DNA from: Klebsiella pneumoniae
GTDB lineage: Bacteria; Desulfobacterota; Binatia; UBA12015
Length of the DNA stretch: 64,000 nucleotides
Reading direction: 5' to 3'
NCBI GenBank assembly: GCA_945872365.1
Contig: CAMBZJ010000014.1
Coordinates: forward strand, 1 to 64,000
This document shows, in pieces, positions 27,223-35,597 of this stretch. Below the pieces are notes generated by a model. The model was given only the letters and a program-made list of their open reading frames with translations. It did no database searches and was not told the DNA's origin. Made by a program: the position numbers and the translations under genes. Numbering within the stretch: position 1 is the stretch's first letter; every line of letters begins with the position of its first letter.

Positions 27223-29559
27223 TCAGTGCACCATCGTGCCGCGCATCTGCATCGGCTGGAGCAGGATCCACACGCCGCAGCCCCACAGGCTCCAGGCGAG
27301 GATCGCCCATGGCAGGACGGCACCGACGGCGGCGCGCGGGCTTCGCGCGAGGGAACGGGCGATGCGCCAGGCGACCCAGAGCGTCGCGCAAAGTCCCGCG
27401 TCGAGCAGCAGGAGTTTCGCCGGATCGAGCCAGCCCGCGGCGGAGCCCCGTGCCGCGCTCCAGTCGGGCGGGCCGAGCCGCGCGAACCAGGTCGGCGCCA
27501 CCGCTTCGAGCGCGCGGCGCGCGACCGGCACGATCGCACCGGCACCGGTCGCGAGGTGGAAGAGCAGGTGGGCCGCCCACATGCCGACGCCGATCGGCAC
27601 CAGGGCGAGCGCGAAGCGGCAGGCGAGATCCCGCGGCCGTGCGTCCAGTTCGCCCATACGCCGCGACAGGAAGGCGCAGGCGGTCACGGTCGCGAGCGGC
27701 AGGACGGCGAGTGCGGCCGGGATCCAGGCGCTCCGCAGGAGCGAGTTCGCCACGGCGCTGCCATCGCCGATCGGCACGCCCGCCCCGATCATGCCCGCCG
27801 CGTTCGCGAATGCGGCGAACACGAAGACCAGGACCAGGGCGGCGAGGTCGGGGCGGCGCGAAGGACGCCCGATCGACGATCGCCGCGCGTCGCCCGGGAG
27901 TTCCGCGAGCGGTGCGCGTGCGACGAGCCCGATCGCGTCGTGCGGACAGGCGCGTACGCAGTCGAGACAGAATGTGCAGTCGAGATTGCCCGTCTTGCGC
28001 GGCAGGAAGAGTTCGGTCTCGCAGCCGCGGCTCGCGGGGCTGCCGCGCAGGCACTCGCGGCCGGTGCAGGAGGCGCAGGCATCGGGGCGCTGCACCGCGA
28101 CCACGAATGGCGAGACCGTCGAGGCGACGAAGTTCCACTGCCCGATCGGGCAGACCCACTTGCAGAAGGCGGCTCCGCGGAAGGCCGCATCCACCGCGAA
28201 GGCCGCCGCGAAGTAGCCGAGCACCAGCCACGCGGTCGCACGCGGCGCATCCCACGGAGCGGCTGCTTCGTAGCCCCAGAACCAGGCGATGAGGAGTACC
28301 GCGGCGAACCACTTGCCGCGCAGTCGGCGCGGCCAGCGCGCACGCAGTCGGTCGGGGAACGCACGCTTGGCGATCTCGCGCGGCAGGACGAACGGGCAGG
28401 CGAAGCAGAAGACGTTGCCCGCGACCAGCAGGAGGAGGATCGAGAGCCCGCGGAACCAGGTCCACGGCAGGACGCCGGCGAGGTTCATCGGCGCCATCGC
28501 AGGGCCGCGCAGTCCGTCGGCGACGATCGCGACCGCGAGCCCGAGAGTCGTCGCCTGGGCGACCCGTCGCGTGACGCGGTGACGCAGGACGCGGCCCAGG
28601 ACGGGGACGCGCAGCAGGTCGAGGCCGTCGCCGCGCCGACCGTCGGGCGGCGTGGTCGCTCGTACCGCGCCCGGTCCGCCGCCGTACTTGCGCCGGGCGA
28701 CGGTCGGGTGCGGCTCGTCGGACCGCTGCGGTGCGAGCAGGCGCGCGACGACGAGTGCGGCCGGCACGAGCATGGCGACCTGACCCGGGACCCACATCAG
28801 GGCCCCGGCGAGGTGCTGGTCGCCGAGCGCGGTCGTGCCGAAGAGCCGCGGCGCGGCGGCATAGGTCGGGTAGAGCACCCGGTCGGAGAAGGCGAAGATC
28901 GCGCACAGGGCGGTGTTCTGCAGGTCCGCCAGCAGGAGCATCGGCGGGATCGCCCAGCGCGGTGTCGAGTCGAGGGCCGGCCATGGCCGGATGACCGGGA
29001 ACCAGAAGAGGAGTGCGCCGGCGAGAAACGTCGCATGCTCGACGCGGTGCCAACCGGCGTCGCGGAGTGCCAGTTCGTAGAGCTCGGGTGCATGCCATGT
29101 CCAAAGCGCGAGAGTGAAGGCGAGCAGGCCGACCACCGGGTGGGTGAGCCGGTGCGAGAGGCGTCGCAGCTCGGGGGCGGCGAGAAACGGTCCGATCGCG
29201 CGTGCACCTGCGACCGGCAGCCCGCGCAGGAGCGGGATCGCCGGGGCCGAAAGCCAGGTGAGCGGCGGCACCACCATGACGAGCAGGAAGTGCTGCGCCA
29301 TGTGCACGGTGAGGAGAAGCCCGGAGAGTGCCTCGAGCGGCGAGGCGATCGCGACGAGCAGCATCGCCGCGGCGGCCGCGAACGCGGCGAGACGAAAGGG
29401 GGGGAAGCGGTCGGGGCGCTGGCGGTGCAGCGCCCACCAGCCGCGCGCATAGACGGCGACGCCGAGCAGGATCGCGGCGGTGCCGAGCGGCGGAAAGCTC
29501 CAGGAGCCGAGTGCGGCCGCGAGAACGGCCGGGGCGTCGCTCGCCGGGGTCGGATCCAC
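27223..29559 (-). CDS. CtaG-type oxidase assembly protein fused to a membrane polyferredoxin (NapH/NosR-like)
   Basis: A 778-residue protein with two halves. Residues 1-290 form the seven-helix caa3_CtaG domain (SPLEALSGLLLTVHMAQHFLL, LRRLSHRLTHPVVGLLAFTLALWTWH, PRLFGTTALGDQHLAGALMWVPGQ), implicated in CuB insertion. Residues 330-778 form a second membrane domain with cysteine pairs CFACP (385-388) and FCKWVCP, then CASCTGREC, then a ferredoxin motif CTFCLDCVRACP near residue 527, as in NapH, NosR and CcoG. The two are separate proteins elsewhere. The frame is continuous through the linker, so no frameshift is needed. GTG at 29559 starts 11 bases downstream of the cytochrome b stop. A later in-frame start would lose part of the first CtaG helix. 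The fusion may link electron supply to copper insertion; this is an inference. Confidence 0.8.
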   Translation of the reverse strand: MDPTPASDAPAVLAAALGSWSFPPLGTAAILLGVAVYARGWWALHRQRPDRFPPFRLAAFAAAAAMLLVAIASPLEALSGLLLTVHMAQHFLLVMVVPPLTWLSAPAIPLLRGLPVAGARAIGPFLAAPELRRLSHRLTHPVVGLLAFTLALWTWHAPELYELALRDAGWHRVEHATFLAGALLFWFPVIRPWPALDSTPRWAIPPMLLLADLQNTALCAIFAFSDRVLYPTYAAAPRLFGTTALGDQHLAGALMWVPGQVAMLVPAALVVARLLAPQRSDEPHPTVARRKYGGGPGAVRATTPPDGRRGDGLDLLRVPVLGRVLRHRVTRRVAQATTLGLAVAIVADGLRGPAMAPMNLAGVLPWTWFRGLSILLLLVAGNVFCFACPFVLPREIAKRAFPDRLRARWPRRLRGKWFAAVLLIAWFWGYEAAAPWDAPRATAWLVLGYFAAAFAVDAAFRGAAFCKWVCPIGQWNFVASTVSPFVVAVQRPDACASCTGRECLRGSPASRGCETELFLPRKTGNLDCTFCLDCVRACPHDAIGLVARAPLAELPGDARRSSIGRPSRRPDLAALVLVFVFAAFANAAGMIGAGVPIGDGSAVANSLLRSAWIPAALAVLPLATVTACAFLSRRMGELDARPRDLACRFALALVPIGVGMWAAHLLFHLATGAGAIVPVARRALEAVAPTWFARLGPPDWSAARGSAAGWLDPAKLLLLDAGLCATLWVAWRIARSLARSPRAAVGAVLPWAILAWSLWGCGVWILLQPMQMRGTMVH

Positions 29560-29570
29560 CGCGTCGGCTG

Positions 29571-31046
29571 CTAGCGCCCGGGCGGCGCCGCGGGGGCTGC
29601 GCCCGGCCGGCTCGCATCGCGCGCCGCGGGCTGGTTGGCGGGTCGCAGGGTCTCCATGAACGCGACCAGTGCCGTGACCTCGGCCGGACTCAGGTTGCGG
29701 CCGTAGGCCGGCATGTTGCCGCCGCCCTGGATCACCTGCCGTATGAGTTGGTCGCGGGTGAGCCGGGTGGCCACGCCGTCGAGAGCCGGGCCGCGCTGGC
29801 CGCCCTCGCCGCCGAGCGCGTGGCAGTTGCGGCATTGCTTGGACTGGAGGACCGCGGCACCGCGCAATTCGAGCGGGCTGCGGCCGCGCACGTACTCGAC
29901 GGGCGTGGGCGCGCCGCTCCATGCGTCCATGACCGGCGACCAGGGCGAGGTGACACCGAGCTTCGTCAGCGTGACCAAAGTGACCAGGACGAGCAGGACG
30001 GCAAGCACCGACATCGGGCGTGCCTTCCAGCTCTTCTCGCCGGTGCCGAACAGGAACGGCAGCCCGAACAAGAGCCCGATGCCGACGACCGGTGCGACCA
30101 GGATGAGCGCCGTCTCCATCCACGGCGGCAGCAGCGCGAAGGCCGCGAACAGCGACAGGAAGAAGAAGTCGGGGCGGGGCACGGTGCGGATGAGTGTCGG
30201 GTCGGGCACGCCGTTGGGTCCGATCGGCCCGAAGATCGCGGCGCAGGCGACGACGGAGAGGGTCGTGATCCCGGCGAAGACGAGGTCGCGCTGGGCCGCG
30301 TCCGGGAAGAACGGCACGCCGTCCTCGTGGACGAGGCGCTCGTAGTCCTCGCGGTAGGTCTCCCGCCGCACCAGGCGACCCGGCATCGGCCATTCGTTGA
30401 TGCCGAGCTTCAGCACCAGCAGAAGATGCAGCCCGACGAAGGCGAAGAGCAGTCCGGGTACGACGAAGACGTGCAGCGTGAAGAACCGCGACAGGGTCTG
30501 CGCCCCGATGATCGGCCCGCCGAGCATGAGGTGGACGAGGTAGGGGCCGACCAGCGGCACGCGCGCGATCATCGCCGCACCGATCCCGAGACCCCAGTAG
30601 GCATCCTGGTCGAAGCGCATGATCTGGCCGGTGAAGGCCATGCCCAGCGTGCTGAAGAGCAGGATCACGCCGACGATCCAGGTGAGTTCACGCGGGTACT
30701 TGAAGGCCCCGAACAGGAATACCTGGACGAGGTGGATCGTCATCATGCCGATCATGAAGTTCGAGCCCCAGCCGTGCAGCGCGCGCAGGAACCAGCCGAG
30801 TGGCTGCTGGTAGTTCAGCCACTCAAGGCTTGCCCACGCTTCGCTCGCCGCGGGCGCATAGACCAAGGCGAGACAGATGCCGGTCGCGACCTGCAGGAGG
30901 AAGAGCACCAGCGTCGCGCTGCCGAAGACGTACCACCAGCTCGCCGTGTCGCGCGGCACGGCGTGGCCGAGCACCGGGCCGAGTGCCGCGCCCAGGCCCA
31001 GACGTTCCTCGAGCCAGCTGCCGATCGATGCGAGGCGTGACTTCAT
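29571..31046 (-). CDS. Cytochrome b (b6 plus subunit IV) with C-terminal cytochrome c domain
   Basis: A 491-residue quinol oxidase subunit. The N-terminal cytochrome b part holds the haem ligands in two pairs: HGWGSNFMIGMMTIH (13 residues between) and HVFVVPGLLFAFVGLH (14 between, as in b6). The subunit IV-like region follows, with RPDFFFL in place of the PEWY quinol-site motif. From about residue 385 a soluble c-type domain carries CRNCH at 405-409, with a possible Met ligand in GGGNMPAYGR. A bc-type complex with fused c domain removes the need for a separate cytochrome c1. It precedes the CtaG fusion by 11 bp and follows the Rieske gene by 13 bp, all one operon. Confidence 0.9.
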   Translation of the reverse strand: MKSRLASIGSWLEERLGLGAALGPVLGHAVPRDTASWWYVFGSATLVLFLLQVATGICLALVYAPAASEAWASLEWLNYQQPLGWFLRALHGWGSNFMIGMMTIHLVQVFLFGAFKYPRELTWIVGVILLFSTLGMAFTGQIMRFDQDAYWGLGIGAAMIARVPLVGPYLVHLMLGGPIIGAQTLSRFFTLHVFVVPGLLFAFVGLHLLLVLKLGINEWPMPGRLVRRETYREDYERLVHEDGVPFFPDAAQRDLVFAGITTLSVVACAAIFGPIGPNGVPDPTLIRTVPRPDFFFLSLFAAFALLPPWMETALILVAPVVGIGLLFGLPFLFGTGEKSWKARPMSVLAVLLVLVTLVTLTKLGVTSPWSPVMDAWSGAPTPVEYVRGRSPLELRGAAVLQSKQCRNCHALGGEGGQRGPALDGVATRLTRDQLIRQVIQGGGNMPAYGRNLSPAEVTALVAFMETLRPANQPAARDASRPGAAPAAPPGR

Positions 31047-31059
31047 TGCGGTCGTCCGA

Positions 31060-31653
31060 TCACAACGGCTGGGTCAGCGTCGGGATCTGGCCGCCGCGCA
31101 CGACGAGTTGGCCGTCCTCCAGCTTGTACTCGTACTCGTAGAGGCCGCGCGGCGGCGGACCCGAGGCGCGTTGCCCGTCCTCGTAATAGGCGCCGCCGTG
31201 GCAGGGGCACATGAAGAGCCCCGACTCGGGGAACCAGCGCACCGGGCAGCCGAGGTGCGTGCAGTTCACGGCGAAGACCTGGAAGCTCGTGTCGGAGATG
31301 CAGCGCACCCAGCAGGGAATGTCGGCGGTCACGCCGTCCCAGGGCACGACGAAGGGATTTCGGTAGGTCGCGAGCCGCGTCTGTCCGACCGGAAATCCCG
31401 TCGCCGGGCCGAGCGGGATCCAGGCCTGCCAGGCGCGGCGGCGCATCGGCGCCAGGACATAGCCGACGAGCGGGAGAGCGAAGGCCGCCGCGGCGACCGC
31501 GTTGATCGCGAGTCCGAGCTTGAACAGGAAGCCGCGTCTGTCGACGGGCGGTGGCGGCACGAGGGGCGCTGTCGAGCCGCCCGAACCATCGGGCCGGAGC
31601 GCGTCCTGGCGCGGGATTCCCGCGGTGCCTGTGGTGTCCGGATCACGGGACAT
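31060..31653 (-). CDS. Rieske iron-sulfur protein of the bc complex
   Basis: A 197-residue protein. A cytoplasmic Pro-rich N-terminus leads into DRRGFLFKLGLAINAVAAAAF, a twin-arginine-like signal anchor (residues 38-68). The C-terminal Rieske fold binds a 2Fe-2S cluster through CTHLGC (131-136) and CPCHGG (149-154); the two further Cys supply the usual disulfide. It transfers electrons from quinol at the cytochrome b subunit to cytochrome c. The ATG at 31653 has a GAGGAGCG ribosome site and overlaps the upstream dihaem cytochrome gene by 11 bp. Confidence 0.93.
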   Translation of the reverse strand: MSRDPDTTGTAGIPRQDALRPDGSGGSTAPLVPPPPVDRRGFLFKLGLAINAVAAAAFALPLVGYVLAPMRRRAWQAWIPLGPATGFPVGQTRLATYRNPFVVPWDGVTADIPCWVRCISDTSFQVFAVNCTHLGCPVRWFPESGLFMCPCHGGAYYEDGQRASGPPPRGLYEYEYKLEDGQLVVRGGQIPTLTQPL

Positions 31654-32461
31654 CTTCGCTCCTCGCGGTCGTCGTGGTCGTTGTCGTGGCCCCCGTCGGC
31701 GCACTCGGGCCTGCCGCCGGTGCCGCTGCACCCGGCAAGGCGATCGGCGCCGGTCGTCGGGCTGCGATCCAGGCGACGACGTCGGAGACCTGTTCGGCGT
31801 CGAGCGGCCGTGCGCCACCCTCGCCACGCCAGTCCGGCATGCCGAGATCCGGGCGACCGACGACCACCGCCGTGCGCAGCGCCCGGTCGCTCGTGAGCGA
31901 CAGCCAGGACGGGTCGACGACCGAGCCGCCCTTTGCGCCGCCGTCGCCGTCGGTGCCGTGGCAACCCGCGCAACTCGCCTGCCAGACCGTCGCGCCGCGC
32001 GCGGCGTCACCGGTCGCGGCCGCGTCGATCGGGGGTGGGGGCGGCGTCACGTCGCTTGCCCAGCGCGCGCGCATTCCCCGGGTCAGCAGGTCGACCTGGT
32101 GGTCGGTGAGCGTACCGCCGTATTCAAGTCCGAAGGCCGGCATCGGCGTGCCGGGGATCCCGCGCAAGGTCAGGTCGCGGATGGCCGCGTCGCTCGCAGC
32201 GGCGAGGTAGACCGGGTCGCCGAGCGGAGTCGACGAGCCGAGTTTGCCGTCGGCCCCGTGACAGCCGGAACAGTTCTCGCCCCACAGCACGGCGAAGTCG
32301 GTGACCTGCGTCGGCGCGAGCGGTCGATCGGCCTCGCGCGGCCGGCCCGGCAGCGAGTCGCAGCCCGCGATCGCGAGTACCGTGCCCAGCACCGTGGCCA
32401 AGGCACTGCGGCGCGCATGGTCGCGTCTTCCCGGCCCCGTGTGTCGTTGCGCCCGCCGCAT
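31643..32461 (-). CDS. Dihaem cytochrome c lipoprotein
   Basis: A 272-residue exported lipoprotein. The lipobox LAIAGC places the lipidated Cys at residue 34. Two mono-haem domains follow with CSGCH (64-68) and CAGCH (164-168), separated by a Pro-rich linker (TPPPPPID). Met ligands are probably in GTPMPAFG for the first and PDLGMPDWRG for the second. It probably shuttles electrons between the bc complex and the oxidase, replacing soluble cytochrome c. The C-terminus is a Thr/Ala-rich stretch. The ATG shares one base with the stop of the gene before, and its end overlaps the Rieske gene. Confidence 0.9.
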   Translation of the reverse strand: MRRAQRHTGPGRRDHARRSALATVLGTVLAIAGCDSLPGRPREADRPLAPTQVTDFAVLWGENCSGCHGADGKLGSSTPLGDPVYLAAASDAAIRDLTLRGIPGTPMPAFGLEYGGTLTDHQVDLLTRGMRARWASDVTPPPPPIDAAATGDAARGATVWQASCAGCHGTDGDGGAKGGSVVDPSWLSLTSDRALRTAVVVGRPDLGMPDWRGEGGARPLDAEQVSDVVAWIAARRPAPIALPGAAAPAAGPSAPTGATTTTTTTARSEDVP

Positions 32462-33306
32462 CACGCGTCGTGCTTCCCCTCGCCGAAGCCCGCTGCCTCC
32501 ACGCCGGCGCGCGCCGCGAAGGGCAGTCCCTGCAGGGTCGAGATCTTCTCGGTGCGCGCCACGAGCCAGCCGGCCGCGAGTCCGAAGCCGATCTGGGAGG
32601 CGACGAACCACGGCCACTCGATGCGCCGGTTGAGCGCCGGATTCAGGACGCCGAGCACGGCCCACAGCAGGCCGCTCCACAAGAGCGGCGCGAGCAGGCC
32701 GCCCACGGCGGCCGGGTGGCGCGGGATCATCGGCAGGATGAGCGCATAGAGCAGTCCGACCACGAGGGAGGCGGCAAGGTGGATCGCGCTCGCGACGGCG
32801 AAGGCCGTAGGATCGAAGGCCTCGAGGGTTGCCGTGCCGGCCGACGCGAGCGTCGGCATCGCTGTCGCGGCGAGCAGGTTGATCGGATACCAGGGGCTCG
32901 AGTGGCCGAGCAGTCCGAAGCCGACGGCGAGCAGCGCCATGACGCCCGCACCGAGGAGACCGCCGCGCAGCCCGGCCGACCACGGGTGGACCTCGACCGG
33001 CAGCCGCATGCGGTGGCCGTCGCGTCCGACTTCGAGGTGCTCGACGACGACGGTGGACCGGCGCACCGGCTGCGCGCGTTCCGCCGCCGGTCGCAGGGCG
33101 ATCTCCTCGAGGCGTTGCTGCGGCAGGACATCGCGCAGCCAGCCCGCGCCGGCAACGGCGAAGAGCGCCGCGCCGGCGAGGCTCACGACGGCGTTGGTCA
33201 CGAGCCCGGCGAAGGCGAGACAGATCCCGGCGGCAAACAGCATCGGCCATGCGGTCGGGGCGGGCATCGGGATCGAGTCCCGCTCGTTCGCGCGTCCGGT
33301 CGCCAT
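32461..33306 (-). CDS. Membrane protein of unknown function within the oxidase operon
   Basis: A 281-residue protein with two N-terminal helices, a cytoplasmic basic loop (RLEEIALRPAAERAQPVRRSTVVVEHLEVG...) and about five further helices after HPWSAGLRGGLLGAGVMALLAVG. No metal-binding cluster and no recognised Pfam-type motif is seen; the fold is not that of oxidase subunit IV. It lies between coxC and the dihaem cytochrome with a 1-bp overlap downstream, so it is co-expressed and may be an accessory oxidase subunit. Two in-frame ATGs occur six bases apart; the second, at 33306, has the better spacing from GAGGAGG. Confidence 0.7.
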   Translation of the reverse strand: MATGRANERDSIPMPAPTAWPMLFAAGICLAFAGLVTNAVVSLAGAALFAVAGAGWLRDVLPQQRLEEIALRPAAERAQPVRRSTVVVEHLEVGRDGHRMRLPVEVHPWSAGLRGGLLGAGVMALLAVGFGLLGHSSPWYPINLLAATAMPTLASAGTATLEAFDPTAFAVASAIHLAASLVVGLLYALILPMIPRHPAAVGGLLAPLLWSGLLWAVLGVLNPALNRRIEWPWFVASQIGFGLAAGWLVARTEKISTLQGLPFAARAGVEAAGFGEGKHDA

Positions 33307-33317
33307 CGCCATCCTCC

Positions 33318-33905
33318 TCAGCGCCCCAGGTAGACGACGGCCAACACCGCCACCCACACCGCGTCGACGAAGTGCCAGTACCACGAGAGAACCTCGGCGT
33401 GCTCCGCATGCTCCGCCCCGAGCCTGCCGCGCAGGGCCGCGCCGAGTACGAAGGCCAGCATCGTGAGGCCGAGCGTCACGTGCAGGGCGTGGAAACCGAC
33501 GAGCGCGTAGAAGGTCGTCCCGAACAGGTTGGTCGCGATCGTGAGACCGCGTCCGAAGATCAGCTCGCGCCACTCCAGCGCCGTCGCGGCGAGAAAGCTC
33601 GCGCCGAGCGCGATGGTCGCGAGCCACCAGGTGCGAAAGGCACCGTGCAGGCCCGCGCCCAGCGCCCGCACCGCGAGCGAGATCGTGACGCTGCTCGACA
33701 GGAGGCAGATCGTCGCGAGCAAGGGCGTCGAAAGCACGTCCGCCGGCTGCGGACCGGTCGCGCTCTTCCCGCGGTAGAAGAGGTAGGCCACGATGAACAC
33801 GCCGAAGAAGGAGGTCTCCGCCGCGATCAGGCACGCCATCCCGATCCGGCCCTTCCATGCGTGGAGATCGTCGACGGCCTCGGCGTCGTGCGCGGAAGCG
33901 ATCAC
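33318..33905 (-). CDS. ctaE: Cytochrome c oxidase subunit III
   Basis: A 195-residue, five-helix subunit III of the short type found in caa3 oxidases. Family segments are WKGRIGMACLIAAETSFFGVFIVAYLFYR, GTTFYALVGFHALHVTLGL and the C-terminal SWYWHFVDAVWVAVLAVVYL. It stabilises subunit I and sustains proton uptake but carries no redox centre. GTG at 33905 overlaps the ctaD stop in GTGA; a GGGAGG ribosome site precedes it inside ctaD. Confidence 0.93.
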   Translation of the reverse strand: MIASAHDAEAVDDLHAWKGRIGMACLIAAETSFFGVFIVAYLFYRGKSATGPQPADVLSTPLLATICLLSSSVTISLAVRALGAGLHGAFRTWWLATIALGASFLAATALEWRELIFGRGLTIATNLFGTTFYALVGFHALHVTLGLTMLAFVLGAALRGRLGAEHAEHAEVLSWYWHFVDAVWVAVLAVVYLGR

Positions 33906-35584
33906 TCCCACCTCCCGTCGGGATCGTCGGGGTGCTTCAGGTCCCAGAGCGGGCGGCGGCTGTGCACGGTCGGCACGCTCTCGAAGTTGTACTCGGGTGG
34001 CGGCGAGGTCGTCGCCCACTCGAGCGTCCATGCGTCCCAGGGGTCATCGCCCGCAGGGGCGCCGGCGCGCAGCGACGACACCACGTTCCACAGGAAGAAG
34101 AGCAGTCCGATCACCTGGACGGCGACGCCGAGCGTCGTCACCATATTCCAGATCTCCCAGCCGCGTCCCGGCTGGTAGGTGTAGATCCGTCGCGGCATCC
34201 CGAGCAGTCCCGGAACGTGCATCGGCAGGAACGTCAGGTTGAAGCCGAGCACGAACCAGAAGAAGTGGAGTCGTCCGAGCCGTTCGTCGAGCATGCGCCC
34301 GGTCGCCTTGGGGAACCAGAAGTAGATCGCGGCGAAGAGATTGAACAGGAGACCGCCGATCAGCATGAAGTGGAAGTGTGCGACGACGAAGTAGGTGTCG
34401 GAGAGCTGCCAGTCGAAGGGGACGACCGCGAGCATGACGCCGGTCAGGCCCGCGATCACGAACTCGAGCAGGAAGGCGGTGCACCAGAGCATCGGCACCC
34501 GGAAGCGGATACGCCCGCCCCACATGGTGCCGAGCCAGTTGAAGATCTTGATGCCGGTCGGCACGGCGATCGCCATCGTCGAGGCGGCGAAGAAGGTATT
34601 CGTGGCCGGGTCGAGCCCGACCGTGAACATGTGGTGGGCCCAGACGCCCATGCTGATGAAGCCGATGCACACCGTCGCGGCGACCATGACCGGGTAGCCG
34701 AAGAGCGGCTTGCGCGAGAACACCGGGATGATCTCGCTCGCGATCGCGAAGGCCGGCAGGATCAGGACGTAGACCTCCGGGTGCCCGAAGAACCAGAAGA
34801 AGTGCTGCCAGAGGACCGCGGAGCCACCGGCCTGGGTGTCGAAGAAGTGCGCGCCGAGGAAGCGGTCGAAGAGCAGCATGACCTGCGCCGCGGCGAGGGG
34901 CGACAGGATGAAAAGCACGAGCGCCGCGTCCACGAGCATGATCCAGACGAAGAGCGGCATGCGGCGCAGCGTCATGCCGGGGCATCGCATGGTCAGGATC
35001 GTCGTGACCAGGTTGATCGCGGTCGCAGTGCTGCCGACGCCGCTCAGGAGGATGCCGAGGATCCAGTAGTCGGTCGAGTTGCCGCGGGAGAAGGCGCGCG
35101 AGGTGAGCGGCGCATAGGCGAACCAGCCGACGTCCGGCGCGCTGCCCGCGCCGTAGAGTCCCTCCGCTCCGAGGAAGCTGAAGTAGAGCAGGAGCCCGCC
35201 GAACAGGAACATCCAGAAGCCGAAGGCGTTGAGCCGCGGGAAGGCGAGGTCGCGCGCCCCGATCTGCAGCGGGACGAGATAGTTCGCGAAGCCGAAGAAC
35301 ATCGGCATCCCGACGAAGAACACCATCGTCGTGCCGTGCATCGTCATGAGCCGGTTGAAGGTGTTCGGCCCGAGGAAGCCGTTGAGCGGCACGGCGAGCT
35401 GGATCCGCATCAGGGCCGCCATCGAGCCCGCGACCAGGAAGAAGACCAGGGCCGAGGCGATGTACATGAGCCCGAGCCGCTTGTGGTCGACGGTGACGAC
35501 CCACTCGTGGAGTCGCGCGGCCAAGGGCAGGCTCTCGCCTTCGCCCGTCCGCACCGTGTCGATGCTCTGTCCGAGGACCGCCAT
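33902..35584 (-). CDS. ctaD: Cytochrome c oxidase subunit I
   Basis: A 560-residue haem-copper oxidase subunit I with all ligands: low-spin haem His83 and His405, CuB ligands His268, His317 and His318, the Tyr272 crosslink in GHPEVY, and haem a3 His403 in VAHFHFML. The Glu270 in GHPEVY marks an A1-type enzyme with a D-channel. About 12 helices span the protein (MAALMRIQLAVPLNGFL to the C-terminus). It reduces O2 to water and pumps protons. The ATG at 35584 lies 13 bases after the coxB stop. The C-terminal tail (SVPTVHSRRPLWDLKHPDDPDG) is normal for the family. Confidence 0.97.
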   Translation of the reverse strand: MAVLGQSIDTVRTGEGESLPLAARLHEWVVTVDHKRLGLMYIASALVFFLVAGSMAALMRIQLAVPLNGFLGPNTFNRLMTMHGTTMVFFVGMPMFFGFANYLVPLQIGARDLAFPRLNAFGFWMFLFGGLLLYFSFLGAEGLYGAGSAPDVGWFAYAPLTSRAFSRGNSTDYWILGILLSGVGSTATAINLVTTILTMRCPGMTLRRMPLFVWIMLVDAALVLFILSPLAAAQVMLLFDRFLGAHFFDTQAGGSAVLWQHFFWFFGHPEVYVLILPAFAIASEIIPVFSRKPLFGYPVMVAATVCIGFISMGVWAHHMFTVGLDPATNTFFAASTMAIAVPTGIKIFNWLGTMWGGRIRFRVPMLWCTAFLLEFVIAGLTGVMLAVVPFDWQLSDTYFVVAHFHFMLIGGLLFNLFAAIYFWFPKATGRMLDERLGRLHFFWFVLGFNLTFLPMHVPGLLGMPRRIYTYQPGRGWEIWNMVTTLGVAVQVIGLLFFLWNVVSSLRAGAPAGDDPWDAWTLEWATTSPPPEYNFESVPTVHSRRPLWDLKHPDDPDGRWE

Positions 35585-35597
35585 GCTCTCCGTCCCC

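Noticed and set aside
29560..30393. Upstream extension of the CtaG-polyferredoxin frame into the cytochrome b gene
   Set aside because: The extra residues are Arg/Gly/Pro-rich and out of frame with cytochrome b; homology begins after the GTG at 29559.
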